Source of the DNA: Gigaspora margarita
Taxonomy: Eukaryota; Glomeromycota; Glomeromycetes; Diversisporales; Gigasporaceae
Direction: 5' to 3'
Length of the DNA stretch: 64,000 nt
Assembly: GCA_009809945.1 (NCBI GenBank)
Contig: WTPW01000987.1
Span: forward strand, 207,874 to 271,873
Positions 23,031 to 34,386 of the stretch are shown in pieces (the first letter of the stretch is position 1; each line of letters starts with the position of its first letter). Both the position numbers and the translations under genes were made by a program. Under the pieces are notes generated by a model, which saw nothing but the letters and a program-made list of their open reading frames with translations, searched no databases and was not told where the DNA came from.

Positions 23031-23534
23031 CTTGAGAAGACTATTATACAAAACGGTAATCAAAAAACAGAAGCAAAATTTACAAATTCACATTTCACAA
23101 TTTTAAAAAAGTTGTTTAAGGGTATTAACGTTAAAATATATATGCAGATCAGGCAGTATTAAAAAGTAGTAAAAAAATAACAAAAATCGCAAGTGAAAGA
23201 ATTTTGAAGCAAGCAAACCACCTTAATCAAGGATCATGCATAATTGATTCTTAAGGAGACATGAAATTCATAAATTGAACAAATTCAGAAATTCATACTA
23301 TGGTGTGGATGGCTTTAACTCTGTACAAAAAATGGCTTTACAAAAAATGCTACTCCTCTTTTAAAAATTTATAAAATGCAAAACTAATCCACAAGTTTTG
23401 TTCTTTATGATCTAAAGAATAAAACTTGTGGTTTAGATTTTAATTTAAAGCTAAACTGATAGAGTAGTAGCCTTTTAAAATTTAAAAATTTATTAATAAA
23501 TTGCAAAAATGTGAACATATATGTTTTTTAATTT

Positions 23535-23695
23535 AAGCCAATCAGAATGCACTAATACAGTCACGTGATTTACCTTTCAGGTTGCAAAAAAAAAAATTTC
23601 AAAATTTTTCCTCAAAAAAAAATTTTTCCCAAAAAAAAAAATTTCACTCCCTAAAGAAAAAAAAAAGGAAAAAACAAGCAATTTGATTGGCTTAC
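23535..23695. repeat. MITE-like element with aagccaatca ends
   Basis: Left taagccaatcagaatgca and right tttgattggctta are inverted. The interior is poly-A/T rich. Copies of tcacgtgattt lie at ~23562 and just outside at ~23732. No duplication was resolved. Confidence 0.5.
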
Positions 23696-24043
23696 CTTGT
23701 ATCACTGATCTTTAGAAAAAGTGAACAAAGTCACGTGATTTCAAAGTTAAAGCTATTGGCACCATATATCTTTATTATTCTTGAATTGATACCAAAGTAG
23801 AAGGTATTGTATGTACGTTCTTGCCAGAATTGGAAGCTGTGAATAGCCACAAGTTTATCAAAATTGAAATCACAAAAATCAATTTAAACAAAATTAAACA
23901 AATAATAAGCAAATCAATATTTAATACGTATAATCTTTAATACATATTAATCAAAGCTTATTTAATTTATTTGATCTGTATGAATGTTGTAATTTATACT
24001 ATAGATCTTTATTTTTTCGCTTGCTATAATTAATCTATATATA

Positions 24044-24478
24044 CCAGAAACATAGTATAAAGTATGAAGTGTATGGTTTACAGGCAACTATCTGTGTGCA
24101 AAATCTTAGATTTTATTGGGTGGTGTATTTGGTAACATCACATTCTTCAGAAAGTAATAAAAATATCAAACATTACAAGCAGAAGAATTTTTGAAAATAA
24201 TTAAAAAAAAGCAAGCAGAAAATCCTCGAATTTATTACTATAAGTAGCAAGGCATAACAGATATGGACGCTTGTGCTAAAATTTAGAAGATACGCACAGC
24301 TACAAGTTTATCAAAATGAATTACACAAAAAGCGCTTTCATATGATATTATGCATTAAATGTGATATTAATGCGCATCAAATGATCGATTTGAATACGCC
24401 ATCCATTAAGATTCAAGCAATCACTCACAAATAGTTGCCTGTTAACCATACACTTCATACTTCGTACTATGTTCCTGG
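24044..24478. mobile_element. 435 bp MITE with ~52 bp inverted ends and TA duplication
   Basis: Left CCAGAAACATAGTATAAAGT continues to caggcaactat. The right end is its complement (atagttgcctgttaaccata ... actatgttcctgg). TA flanks at 24042-24043 and 24479-24480. Tc1/mariner-type mobility is inferred from the TA. Confidence 0.85.
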
Positions 24479-24607
24479 TAAAGTGATAAAAATGAACCAA
24501 AATTTAAATAATTAAATGACAGATCTTACTGTAGCAAAAACAATTCAAATTTTCTCTTAATACCAATGAATTATTTGGGTCAATGCTTTTGCATTACGTG
24601 CTTGTCT

Positions 24608-25063
24608 TGCATAAATAAGGTCATGTTTCGCTTTTCTTATTTTCACATAATAGCTTGCTTCAACTCTTACTATTCTTTTTTTGCATTGTACTTGTCAGTG
24701 AAATAAGCTATCAGTAGAGTAGTTGTCAGTGAATCGTGCAGTCTACAAAATGAGATTTCAGTAAATTAATTGTCGGTGATACGTATTGTCAATGAAATAA
24801 ATTTTTTGATAAATTAAGTTTTTCGGTAAAGTAATTGTCGGTGAGTCATAATGTCGATGAAATAAGCTTTTCGGCGAATTAAGTTTGTCAGTGAATTAAT
24901 TGTCAGGAATTTAATGTCAACAAAATAAGCATGTCGGTAAAATGAACATTTCGGTAATTTGATTGTCGGTGACTTAAGTGTCTATGAATTAAATATGTCA
25001 GTGAAGTGAGTTCGGTGAAATGTTGTTTCGACGAAAAAAGTGTCAATGAAGTGATAAATATCC
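24608..25063. repeat. Right MULE terminal array
   Basis: Complement of the left terminus: one subterminal unit (catgtttcgcttttcttatt) and then gtcagtgaaat/gtcggtgaa words to 25052, ending gaagtgataaatatcc. Confidence 0.8.
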
Positions 25064-25440
25064 ATATATTTAATGTATTTTTTGGTGCTGAACAAGTTTA
25101 TTTAGTGCATGCAGTTAGAATTAATTAGTAAAATTTTGCGAATTATAAGATTTTATAGAATTTACTAATAAAATTCTATATATATATTTTTTTTAAACTT
25201 AGGCAGTCTTGCTAACACTTTATTAGAATTTAAAATTATATATACATATAATACTATTTTCTACTACTAAGTCCGACATCACTCCATTTTCTCAATAGAA
25301 AATCAAGTATGACCTGCCGTACTAGTCTCATGTATGTTTGACTAGAGGCTATGTCAGATAGCCTATTTTTTTAACCAAAAGGGTCTCACCTCTTTGGTAA
25401 TAAATTTTTCTACACATTCTAATCATAGTTGGTCCATTTT

Positions 25441-28400
25441 CTACCTCTTTTTCTCTTGGCTAGATGTATTACTAGAGGGTGCTCCTTTACCTTCTAGCCT
25501 TTCAAGCTTTAGGGTTTCCTTTCTTTTCTTAAGTATTCTTTTGCTTCTTACTTCTGTGGGCCTTGACTTAGGTTCCTGTTTAGCTTTTCTTCCTGTACCT
25601 ATACATTTTTTCCAAGCAATAACTGTCTCGCATCTAGGCTTCCATATGTTTTCGTAGAATAGGTTCCAAGATAAGTCTAACCACAAGGTAAGTACTTGTT
25701 GCACAGTATTATTTTTTCTACAAGCTTCATAGAGAGTTTTTTCTGTCTTCTTTCTTGTCAGATTTCTGATGATTTCTTCTTTAATTGCTTTTTTTTGACC
25801 TTGTATTTTACCGTAAAGCCAGCTGGTCAGTTTTTCTAGCTGAATCTTCCTTTGCAAGTTCTGCTCTAAAGAATTCCAGAGTACTTAAGAGACTTGTGAT
25901 TCAATTTCTTGCTACTTGACTTCGTAGCCCCTGCAGGTGGTAAGATGAGCTTGTGTTTCTACTATTTGGTTGTCACAGGTTATGCACCAAGCTTTCTCGT
26001 ATAGTTCTGGTTTTCTCTTTTTCAAAACGGCCAGGACAGGAAGTTTGTTGTAGATGCATTTTATTATAGTACTTATCTTCTTACTTTTTGCAAATGTTGT
26101 GCACCTTACTCCTGATAGTGACTTGAGTCGATTCCACAAATTTGGCCACAGGAAATTAGTATTTGTTAGGTTGTTTTCTAGATTTTGGATCTGGCTGGAG
26201 TAGAGCCACTCTATTCTCATTGTAAATTCTTCGATAGTTTGGAGCACTTTTCTTATAGGGCTGTTCAATAGATAGTTCTTCTATAATATTAATACCCTGA
26301 GGCTCAGGATCTCTTGAAAGTCAACTATAGGTATATTATTATCCTGGGCACCCTTCTTTGCAATACTGTCTACCAATTTGTCCATTTGTTTCCACTATGA
26401 CCTTCTATCTTATTTAACTCTACCTCTAAATCTTTAATACTCATTAATTCTATAATTCTAGATATAATTGAACTATTTTTTTGATTGGTCCACTACTTGT
26501 TCATTTGTCTATTCCATCCTCCTTGGATTCCTGCTATTGCTAATTCGCTGTCCGTAAAAATTTTTACCGTCGATTTTTTTGGGACTGTATAGAGAGCCAT
26601 CAGGATTGCTAGCAGTTCCGGCCTAGTTGACGATGGCCAGTTTCTGACTCTATATATGCCCTGTTCAATGGCTAAATCTCATCTTCATTGAATTGGACCC
26701 ATGCTGCACCCATCACTAGATTTTCTATTTTATTTCGAGCCATCTCGAAAAAGGAACTGTCTGTATAGAAATAAATAGTTTTTTTATTTCTGTCTATGTT
26801 GCGGCTTAATTCCTCTATTAGCTGGAGACTTAGTTTGTTATTGAACTATTGTTTTTGAATCAAATCAATTTCGAGGCATTCTATTTCTTTTAGACCAAGA
26901 AATGGGCTTTCGGGGTTGCTTTGTTGTTTATTCTTCTCACCCTGCCACAGATTCATTTTGATCTTAATCATTTTCAGTACTAATTCCAATGCAGTCTTGG
27001 AGAGGACACCCAGTATTTTTTCTTTGCTTATCTTTAAAGTGCATGAATCTTGAGTTGGGTGTGTTGATAGGGAGCATTTCCTGCACTTTTCAAGTTTGCT
27101 TTGGCTCGAAACCAGGTGATCAAGCTTCTTCCAATGTTCAATAGTTACTGAGTTGGAGTTCTTTTTAATAATATGTCCTAAGATGGGTTCGCTATCTATT
27201 TCCTTTGTTATTACCCAGTCTTTAATTTTTCTGTTAGCTGCGAGACGCTCAAATTGGAGGTGGCCAGTCCTTCAGGTCTGTGCTGGTGTAGAAATCGTCT
27301 TTTATTTTTCTTGTAGCTGAGTCTTGAAGTACTATTGACTCTAGGTGTTCAAACCAAATTGGTTTCCTTCCTTTTCCTGTTGTGCCTTTGATAAGTTTGA
27401 GTTGGCTCCAAGTTGCTAGGGTTTTATCATCTTGAAGAATAAGCTGATTAGCGTAGAATATGTTGAATTTTTCTAAGGTTTTTGCTGCCTTGAAATTGAG
27501 TTTGGGGCTTAGTAACTCTAGGATTGTTGGATCTTCTCTTTTTATTTTCCATTCAACGCTTTTTGGTTTGAAGCTTATTTGGCACTCTAGTACTTTACCT
27601 ATTGTCTAACAGGTTAAATTGTGTTTCTAGAGGCCTTTTAGTAATTTGCTATATTTTGGGTCCCATGTAATATCTACGATTCTTCCTATTGAGAGGCCTT
27701 GTAGGAAACGTATTTCTGATGTCTCTGCTTCTGGCCCTGCAGAGTTTAATATTGCGTATAGGCTCGAAATACGTTTGATTATAATTTCGCTTGCAAGGTT
27801 TTTGAAGTTACAGATATTGGATAATAAAGAATGCTGTTAGCTGTTGTAGATGCTAGTTCTGCTTTGGTTTTGGCTAGTTTTAATATTGGTCATTGTAATT
27901 CTTCCAACTTCCTTTTTGCTAGTCCTGCTATTTGTAGCATGTATGCTAATTTGGGAACTATACAAGCATTGTTGATATATATAATTTGGCTCATTGTTAG
28001 TTTTTTGAACCTCAGGGAAGTAGCCGTTGAGGAAATTATTGCTTTAGCTTTGGCTAAAGCATGCTTCTTTTTTAAAGTACTGTTGAGCCAAACCCCTAGG
28101 AAGCGTGTTATTGTTGAAGGCTTTTCCTCTTGAACCATGGAACCACTTACTTCTATTTATCTTACTTTTGACTTTGTTGACCCATTAAACACAAGGAGCT
28201 TCGATTTTTTACTGTTTACTTGGATATTATTAATTTTGTAAAAAGCATCTGCATATCGATGATTTTTTCTAATTGCTCTTGGCTATCTGCTAGCTATGTT
28301 GTGTTGTCTGCAAATGTTAGAACTGCTTGCCTTTATTTTTTTTCTCTATAGCTTTCTCTGATGATATTTGTAGGGATTTTGATACTTAATGTGTAGCTGA

Positions 28401-31060
28401 GTTGTGTATAGTTTTGAATGTAGTCTAGCAAAGGGTCATAGAAAATTCTCCAGAGTTGGGAAGATATTGTTTCACCCTGGTCGATTCTTTTTCCAATTCA
28501 AAGGTTTCTGTTTCTCCTACTTCTGTTATAACCTTGGCTTGCTTTTGTCGAAGAGTTGGAGCAGAAAGTTAGTAGTTTTTTTTGGGACTTTTATACGGTT
28601 AAGGGCTAGTTCAAGCATTTGTAAGGAGTCCGAATCAAATGCTTTTTTCATGTCTTGAAACAAGACCCAGAGCTCCTTATTATTTTCTTTTGCATCCTTG
28701 ATTAGATCGTTTATTATATGTATTGGGTCTTCTGTTGAATTTCCTGGCAGCTCCACAAAATTTGGCCCTTTTAGAATATCATTTTCTACCATAATTTTGG
28801 CTAACCTTTTTGTAATGACTTTAGTAACTAGCTTTCTAAATGTTTCGAGCAGGGCTATTGGACAAACATTGCTTAGGTCGAATTCCTAGCTATCCGTTTT
28901 CGGTATAGAGTAAATGGTTGCCAATTTCTATTTTTTTGGAACTTGGCCACACGTAAGGCACATGTTTGTGAATTCTTTAAATATATATTGCGGGAAAGGG
29001 CCTGCTGCTTTGATGAGTGTGTAGGATATTCCAGATGCCCCCAGGGCTAACTTGTTACTCAAAGTTGATACTGCCTGTGCCCACTCTTCTTTTGTTATAC
29101 TTTTGTTGACTGAGTAGTAAATACCTTCCTGGATATACTCTTTGGGCTTGTAAATGTTTTTCCATTTGCCTGGCATTTCTTCAAGGTTTAGACTTTTCTC
29201 CTTAAACTGTGAACTAAAATGCTCTTTAGTGTGCGCTAGAATTTTATCTCTCTTTAGTAGCAAGGATCTCTGAAGACCATTTTCCTTTACAAGTCTGTCA
29301 ATTTTAATTTTATTGAATGGTTTGTCCAAAAGACTTGCTAACATTTTGCCTTGTTTCCCATCTATCATTTCGCATCTATCATTAATTCTTTCTTGTATTT
29401 CTTTTAACATGACATGGTTTTTGTCTGCTTTGTCTTTTTGGCTTAGTATCATCCACCATTCTTTTAGGTCTTGAATGAGCTCACTTGACCACTGTTCTTC
29501 TACACTTGCGATTTCAATATTCAGTTTTTTGTTAATCTCTCTTATGCTCAAGGTCATTTCCTCTCTAAGGGCTGCATCAATTTTTTGGTTTTGATTCTAT
29601 TTTTCTTTTCTTATCTATTTACTAAGTTGAACTATAGCTTTGTATGTTTTGGACTTTTTTCCTTCTTTTATCTTCTTCTATTATTTATTGAGTAATGTAG
29701 TCTCTTTTTGGGTAAGCAGATATTTGCTGCCTCTGTTATGCTATTGACTATTATGTCCCAAATCTGGTCTACCGTGTGTGCTTCTGGTTGTTCCTCATGC
29801 TATTGTTTTTGAGAAAGATTTAGGATTTGGTTGCTCATTTTTAGCTTCTGCTCTAGGTAGTTCCTATAGTTGTCCCAGTCTTCTGAACTCACTTTTTCAT
29901 ATAGATAGACTGTTCTTTTAATACCCTTTGCTCTTGTTTTTGCCATATTGTTGTTGAATGTTAAGTGGTCCAAATTAATTAGAGCAGAAATAATTGTGTG
30001 ATCACTATTTGTAATCATTTCTGAGCTCTGAATTTTTGCATTCCGAATTCCTTTAAGTAAGTCTTCTGTTATCCAGATTTGGTCAATTCTTGATGAGCTG
30101 GTTCCGTTTGACCATGTGAACTGAATGTGGTTTGGATGCAAGAACCTGTATATATCCATGAAATCTTGCCTTAATATCCAGTTGTACAGTGGGATCTTTT
30201 TTTCATTTGTTTGGTTGTTGTTTGTAGATCTATCTAGATCCTGATCTACTACTACATTTAAATCCCCCATGATGATTATTTGTGCATTAGATGATCTTTG
30301 TATATATTTTTCAGTGATATTCCGCATAATTAGTCTACTTTGATTTTTGTCATTAAGGGTATATAGACTACTATTATAATAATTTCTAACTGTTTAAGTA
30401 GGAGGCTTATTGATAACAAGTATTTACTTGTTCTGTCTATTTTTCCTATATGCCTTTCCCATTTGTTGTCTATCATTAAGCCTATGCTTGAGCCTTTTCT
30501 TTTCATAGAGTTTGTATCTGCCTATATACAGGTGAAGTTATTTAACTTCTTTGATAAAAAAATCCTTCTTTGTATAAAATGTTAGTTTCGACTAGACCTA
30601 TTACATTGACTTGTTTTTCTATTAACCAGTTAGCTAAAAGGTCTAGCTTTTGAGGATTTGCTTTGATGCCATTAATATTGTGGCAGCTGATTTTTAAATT
30701 TATATTTTTCTTGTTTCTGATTGCATTAACTATTGCTGATTTGTTGTTGTTACCTGTACTAGGAGCTATATTATTATTACTATTTTTCCTCACACTAGGC
30801 ACTGCACTATTATCACAACTTTTAAGTAACTGTCCACTTGTTTGGAAAGAAAAAGTGCTAGAATTTTCACTAGTTTGCTGTACAGTCCTGCTTTGTTTGT
30901 GTTGTGAACTCCTTTCCTTTATGATCTTTGATTGAACTAGTGCACCTGTTAGGAGTGCAGAGCAGATATTACCTGCTTTCCTTCTAAATTGCTCAGTCTT
31001 TCCAGTATTTCCTCGAGTAATTTTCTTTCTGGTAGTGAACCGGTATTGTTCATATCGCAA
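25441..31060 (-). pseudogene. LINE ORF2: endonuclease, reverse transcriptase, RNase H
   Basis: The APE-type endonuclease starts near 30690 (ISCHNINGIKANPQKL, VIGLVETN) and continues at 30327-29950 with IIIMGDLNVVV, FTWSNGTSSSRIDQIWI and SDHTI. The RT region begins near 29150 (WAQAVSTLSNKLALGASGIS) and includes LPGNSTEDPIHIINDLIKDA, QDMKKAFDSDSLQ, RIDQGETISSQLWRIFYDPL and a FADN box at 28303-28314, then TRFLGVWLNS near 28100. RNase H is marked by YFYTDSSF near 26770 and VKIFTDSELA near 26560. A C-x2-C...H-x4-C motif (CITCDNQIVETQAHLTTC) lies near 25950. The C-terminus (WKPRCETVIAWKKC) runs to 25441. At least six frameshifts and many stops are present, and the second catalytic Asp of the FADD box is Asn. 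It is not functional. Confidence 0.9.
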
Positions 31061-31239
31061 GGAGTCTTTGTGTTCCCTTGTTTGTTGAAAAGGCCACTCC
31101 TGTTGTGTTTCATCAGGTCTAGTTTAGGCAGAGATTTGCCTCTTCTTTGGTGCAGTGTGGACTGTTTCTGCTATTTTCTATAGATTCTCTCTCTTGTGTT
31201 GCTATGGCCTGTTTTGATTAAAGGTTCTATTTCAGAAAA

Positions 31240-32378
31240 GTTTTCTTTATTTGGGTTGTATTCCTCCCTTGCTGTAGATTTTTCTTTATGTGTATATGGT
31301 AATGAACCTTCTAGCTTCCAATGTAGTCTTGTGTTATAATAGTATACACTTTGAGATATGGCTTTGTTGAGGTTCTAACTTTCTGCAAAATAAATGAATG
31401 CTAAGCTCCTTGGGTTTCTGTTTCTGTTGTTGGGTATGAATACAGATTTGGCTTTATAGTATTTAAGTTGTCTTAGTAAACTAGATTCGAGTGCAGTTCT
31501 TGGGATGTTTTGTAAGGTTGCTTTATATATGTTTCTTTTTTGAAGTAGATCTGCATTAAATTTTTCAGGTGTAACTCAGCACAGTTTTCCTGCTTTATAG
31601 TGAAGTGCTCAGAAGTTATTTAGTGCCTCTAGTCTTGACTGGTCTTTACATTGAATTTCAATACATGCTGCCTTGTTATTTCTAATTTTCTGGTAACCTT
31701 ATTGCGTGAAGCCCATCTTGATGCAGATATGTCTTTTCTAGCTTTGTCATGTGTCAAATAAACAATTTTCGTTGGGAGACTTTCCTTGTTTTCTTCTTGA
31801 ATTGACATGCTCTGTAGGCTGTCTTGCATTGCCTCTACCTCATTGGTAACATCTGCGATAATAGGACTTACTTTTTCTTTTTCTGATATTTCTATATCTG
31901 TTGGGCTTTCTTTTTCTAGCAGGTGTGTTGTTCCGTTTATTCTTACAATTTCTTCTTGTAATTCTCTTGCTTCAAGTTTGCATTTGCATGGGCAGTGTGC
32001 ACTTACATCTCCATTTATAGTTGCTTGTATTTCCTTCATACCGTAGTTATGAGTACTACATTCTAGTTGAAGTAGCATATCTTTTGCTATTTGTACTTGG
32101 TTGATCACCTTGTTTGGCTGGTTTGTATTTTTATTTAGTTCAAGTAATTCCATCTCCTCCATTGATGTTTGCTGAGCTCATGCAATTTTGTGTTGTATAT
32201 AGTCATATTCTTCAATAACTTCTCTAATGATACAAATTAGTTCTATATGCTGAATTTCTAAGTATTTTGTTACTGCTTTGTCCTTTTTAAGGACTCTGTT
32301 CTTGAATTTTTCCAAAATTCCAACTATCTCTTGTTCCTTCTTTTGGAATAGTTCTTTGATTTCTACATCTAATCTCAT
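31240..32378 (-). pseudogene. LINE ORF1-like protein, broken
   Basis: ATG at 32378. The first 66 codons are charged and helical (KELFQKKEQEIVGILEKFKN). An in-frame TGA at ~32176 separates them from MEEMELLELNKNTNQPNKVI. A Cys/His group (AHCPCKCK) lies near 31985. Beyond a frameshift at ~31640 the frame continues with ALESSLLRQLKYYKAKSVFI and PRSLAFIYFAES, reminiscent of the RRM-like fold of LINE ORF1 proteins. The expected role is RNA binding for target-primed reverse transcription. The assignment rests mainly on position upstream of ORF2. Confidence 0.6.
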
Positions 32379-32833
32379 TTTATTTGGTTGATAATTGATC
32401 TATAGATGTTCTAGAATGTTCCTAATTAGTCGAGTTCCGATTGGACGTGTGGATGTAAATCTACTCCGTGTAGTTTGCCTTTTTAGTCATGTGTCTGGTT
32501 GTTTATTCATGTTTGTTGTTATTTTTATACGTTTTTATTTATCTGAGATTTGATCATTTTTTTACTTGTCTTAACGTATTTTGTGTAACTTGCAAGGATC
32601 TGCACAACAGGGTAGCGGCAGTATTCCCAAAAATTTGTTTTTTCTTTGTCGAAAAAATGATTTGTAGAACAAAGCTCTTGGTAGGCTTTGATTAAAATTT
32701 TGCTTCTAATAAACCTTGGATGGTTTCTTGTTTGTTAGATGTTTACTTAGGAGCTTGAGTTATGTTTCTTATTAAAAATTGTATTTTTGTTTAATAAATT
32801 CCTTTTGTCTAAAACTGGAATTGAGGATCAGCA

Positions 32834-33890
32834 TAATAAAATTTTATAAAATCTTATAATTCACAAATTTTTATTAAGTAATTCTAACTTTATACACTAA
32901 GCAAACTTGTTCAGCACCTAAAAATACATCAAAATAGCATAGTTATGTTTTATTTTATTTGAATTTTAGAGAGTAGATGCATAATTTTGAATTTTTGATC
33001 AAAAAAACCAAATTTAAACATCTTTTTTCCAAAATTCAAGTAAACTAAATAATATTTTGCTAATCTAATGTATGTTTAGGTGCTTAATAAGTTTACATAG
33101 TGCATTTTGTTAGGATTAATTAGTGAAATTTTGTGAATAATAAAATTTTATAGAATTTTATTAATAGAATTCTATGAAATCTTATTATTCACAAGATTTT
33201 ACTAATTAATCCTAACTTTATGCACTAAGTAATATATCAAATCAGCAAAATTATTTTATTTTACTTGAAATTTAGAGAATAGATGCATAATTTGAATTTT
33301 TGATCAAAAAAGTCAAATTTAAGCATCTATTCTCTAATTTTCAAGTAAAATAAAAAATATTCTGCCAATCTAATGTATTTTCAGGTGATGAACAAGTTTA
33401 CTTAGTGCATCATGTTAGAATTAATTAGTAAAATTTTGTGAATAATAAATAAGATTTTATAGAATTTTATTAACAAAATTCTATAAAATCTTATGATTCA
33501 TAAAATTTTACTAATTAATTCTAACATGATGCACTAAGTAAACTTGTTCAGCACCTAAAAATACATTAGATTAGCAAAATATTTTTTATTTTCTTGAAAT
33601 TTGGAGAAAAGATGCTTAAATTTGTCTTTTTTGATCAAAAATTCAAAATTATGCATCTATTCTCTAAATTTTAAGTAAAATAAAATAATTCTGCTGATTT
33701 GATGTATTTTTAGGTGCTAAACAAGTTTACTTAGTGAATGAAGTTAGAATTACTTAATAAAAATTTGGGAATTATAAGATTTTATAGAATTTTATTAATA
33801 AAATTCTATAAAATCTTATAATTCGCAAAATTTTACTAATTAATTCCAACTACATGCACTAAGTAAACTTGTTCAGCACCAAAAAATATG
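32834..33890. repeat. Tandem array of paired palindromes, period ~310-330 bp
   Basis: Palindrome A (gtgctgaacaagtttactta ... complement, closing at ataaaattctata) recurs around 33075-33240, 33385-33565 and 33712-33890, with half copies at 25073-25180 and 32834-32920. Palindrome B alternates with it (tttagagaatagatgcataa ... complement, meeting at tttttgatcaaaaa). This is the body of the host pogo-like element. Confidence 0.85.
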
Positions 33891-34386
33891 TATAAATATA
33901 TTTAGACTTAGACCAGTCTGCATACTTCAGACTAGATCTATGAATACTATTAAAAATTAAATATAAATTTTTTATTTACTTCTTTAAAATCACATTATAT
34001 ATTTTATTTTATAGTATGTGATTATATAGAAGTAATTCTATTCAGTCACACCTCTATATAATCACCAAAAAACCTCAGATAAAGTAGGTGATTATATGGG
34101 AGGACAACTGTAATTCAAGTTACAAAAAAGCCTAAAAAACCAAATTCCTTTTAACAAGAAACTAGAACATCTACAAATATATAATAATATGCAATTATTC
34201 CTGCAACTATATTATCCAAAAAAAAAAAATTATTTGTAAAAAAAACTTTTATTTTGTGCTTAAAACAATTTTATAACCTAAAATGATTTAAGTTTTAGGT
34301 ACATTTGAAAATTACTGTATTTAAATTTTTTTTTATATCAAAGTTTCCGCTCTGAAAAAAGGCTTTTATTCAAGTAAATCAGACTA

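Larger units (their letters stand above)
9024..25063. mobile_element. 16 kb Mutator-like element (MULE) with repeat-array termini
   Basis: Ends are GGTTCAGCTCTCTTCACTG on the left and, on the complement, GGATATTTATCACTTCATTG on the right. Both then continue into ctttttttcg-type sequence and arrays of the word TTTCACTGACA. Nine-base flanks ATATATTTT (9015-9023) and ATATATTTA (25064-25072) match at 8 of 9 positions, the duplication length of Mutator elements. A MULE transposase relic lies inside (18840-20462). The uninterrupted target is visible at ~33860-33960 in the other arm of the host element, where agtctaaatatattta runs straight on into the ttttttggtgctgaac sequence. Confidence 0.8.
25181..32833 (-). 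mobile_element. Full-length but decayed LINE (APE and RNase H type), 7.65 kb
   Basis: Flanked by TAATAAAATTCTATA (25166-25180) and TAATAAAATTTTATA (32834-32848), a 15 bp duplication with one mismatch. The minus-strand 3' end is A-rich (aaaaaaaatatata). The target was the centre of a palindromic unit of the host element. The interrupted unit rejoins perfectly when the LINE is removed (compare the intact unit at 33712-33890). It contains ORF1 (32378 to ~31240) and ORF2 (31060-25441). The domain order APE endonuclease, RT, RNase H and a C-terminal CCHC-like motif places it in the I/Tad1-like range of LINEs. Confidence 0.9.
8679..34110. mobile_element. Non-autonomous pogo/Tigger-like element (~1.7 kb) expanded by nested insertions
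   Basis: The left end reads TAGTTGTCCTCCCATACAA (8679 on) and the right end, on the complement, CAGTTGTCCTCCCATATAA (from 34110). Both are flanked by TA (8677-8678, 34111-34112), as expected for pogo/Tigger elements (CAG... termini, TA duplication). Subtracting the MULE (16,040 bp plus 9 bp TSD) and the LINE (7,653 bp plus 15 bp TSD) leaves about 1,715 bp. That remainder is mostly inverted palindromic units, the best preserved being at 32834-33890. The element has no transposase of its own. Left and right arms correspond: ctggtctgagtctaaatata near 9000 and its complement near 33,900-33,930. Confidence 0.75.

Noticed and set aside
22980..23162. 60-codon frame starting MRTIVLVLALV
   Set aside because: Its hydrophobic start is the translation of the ttgttcttgcac minisatellite and mimics a signal peptide.
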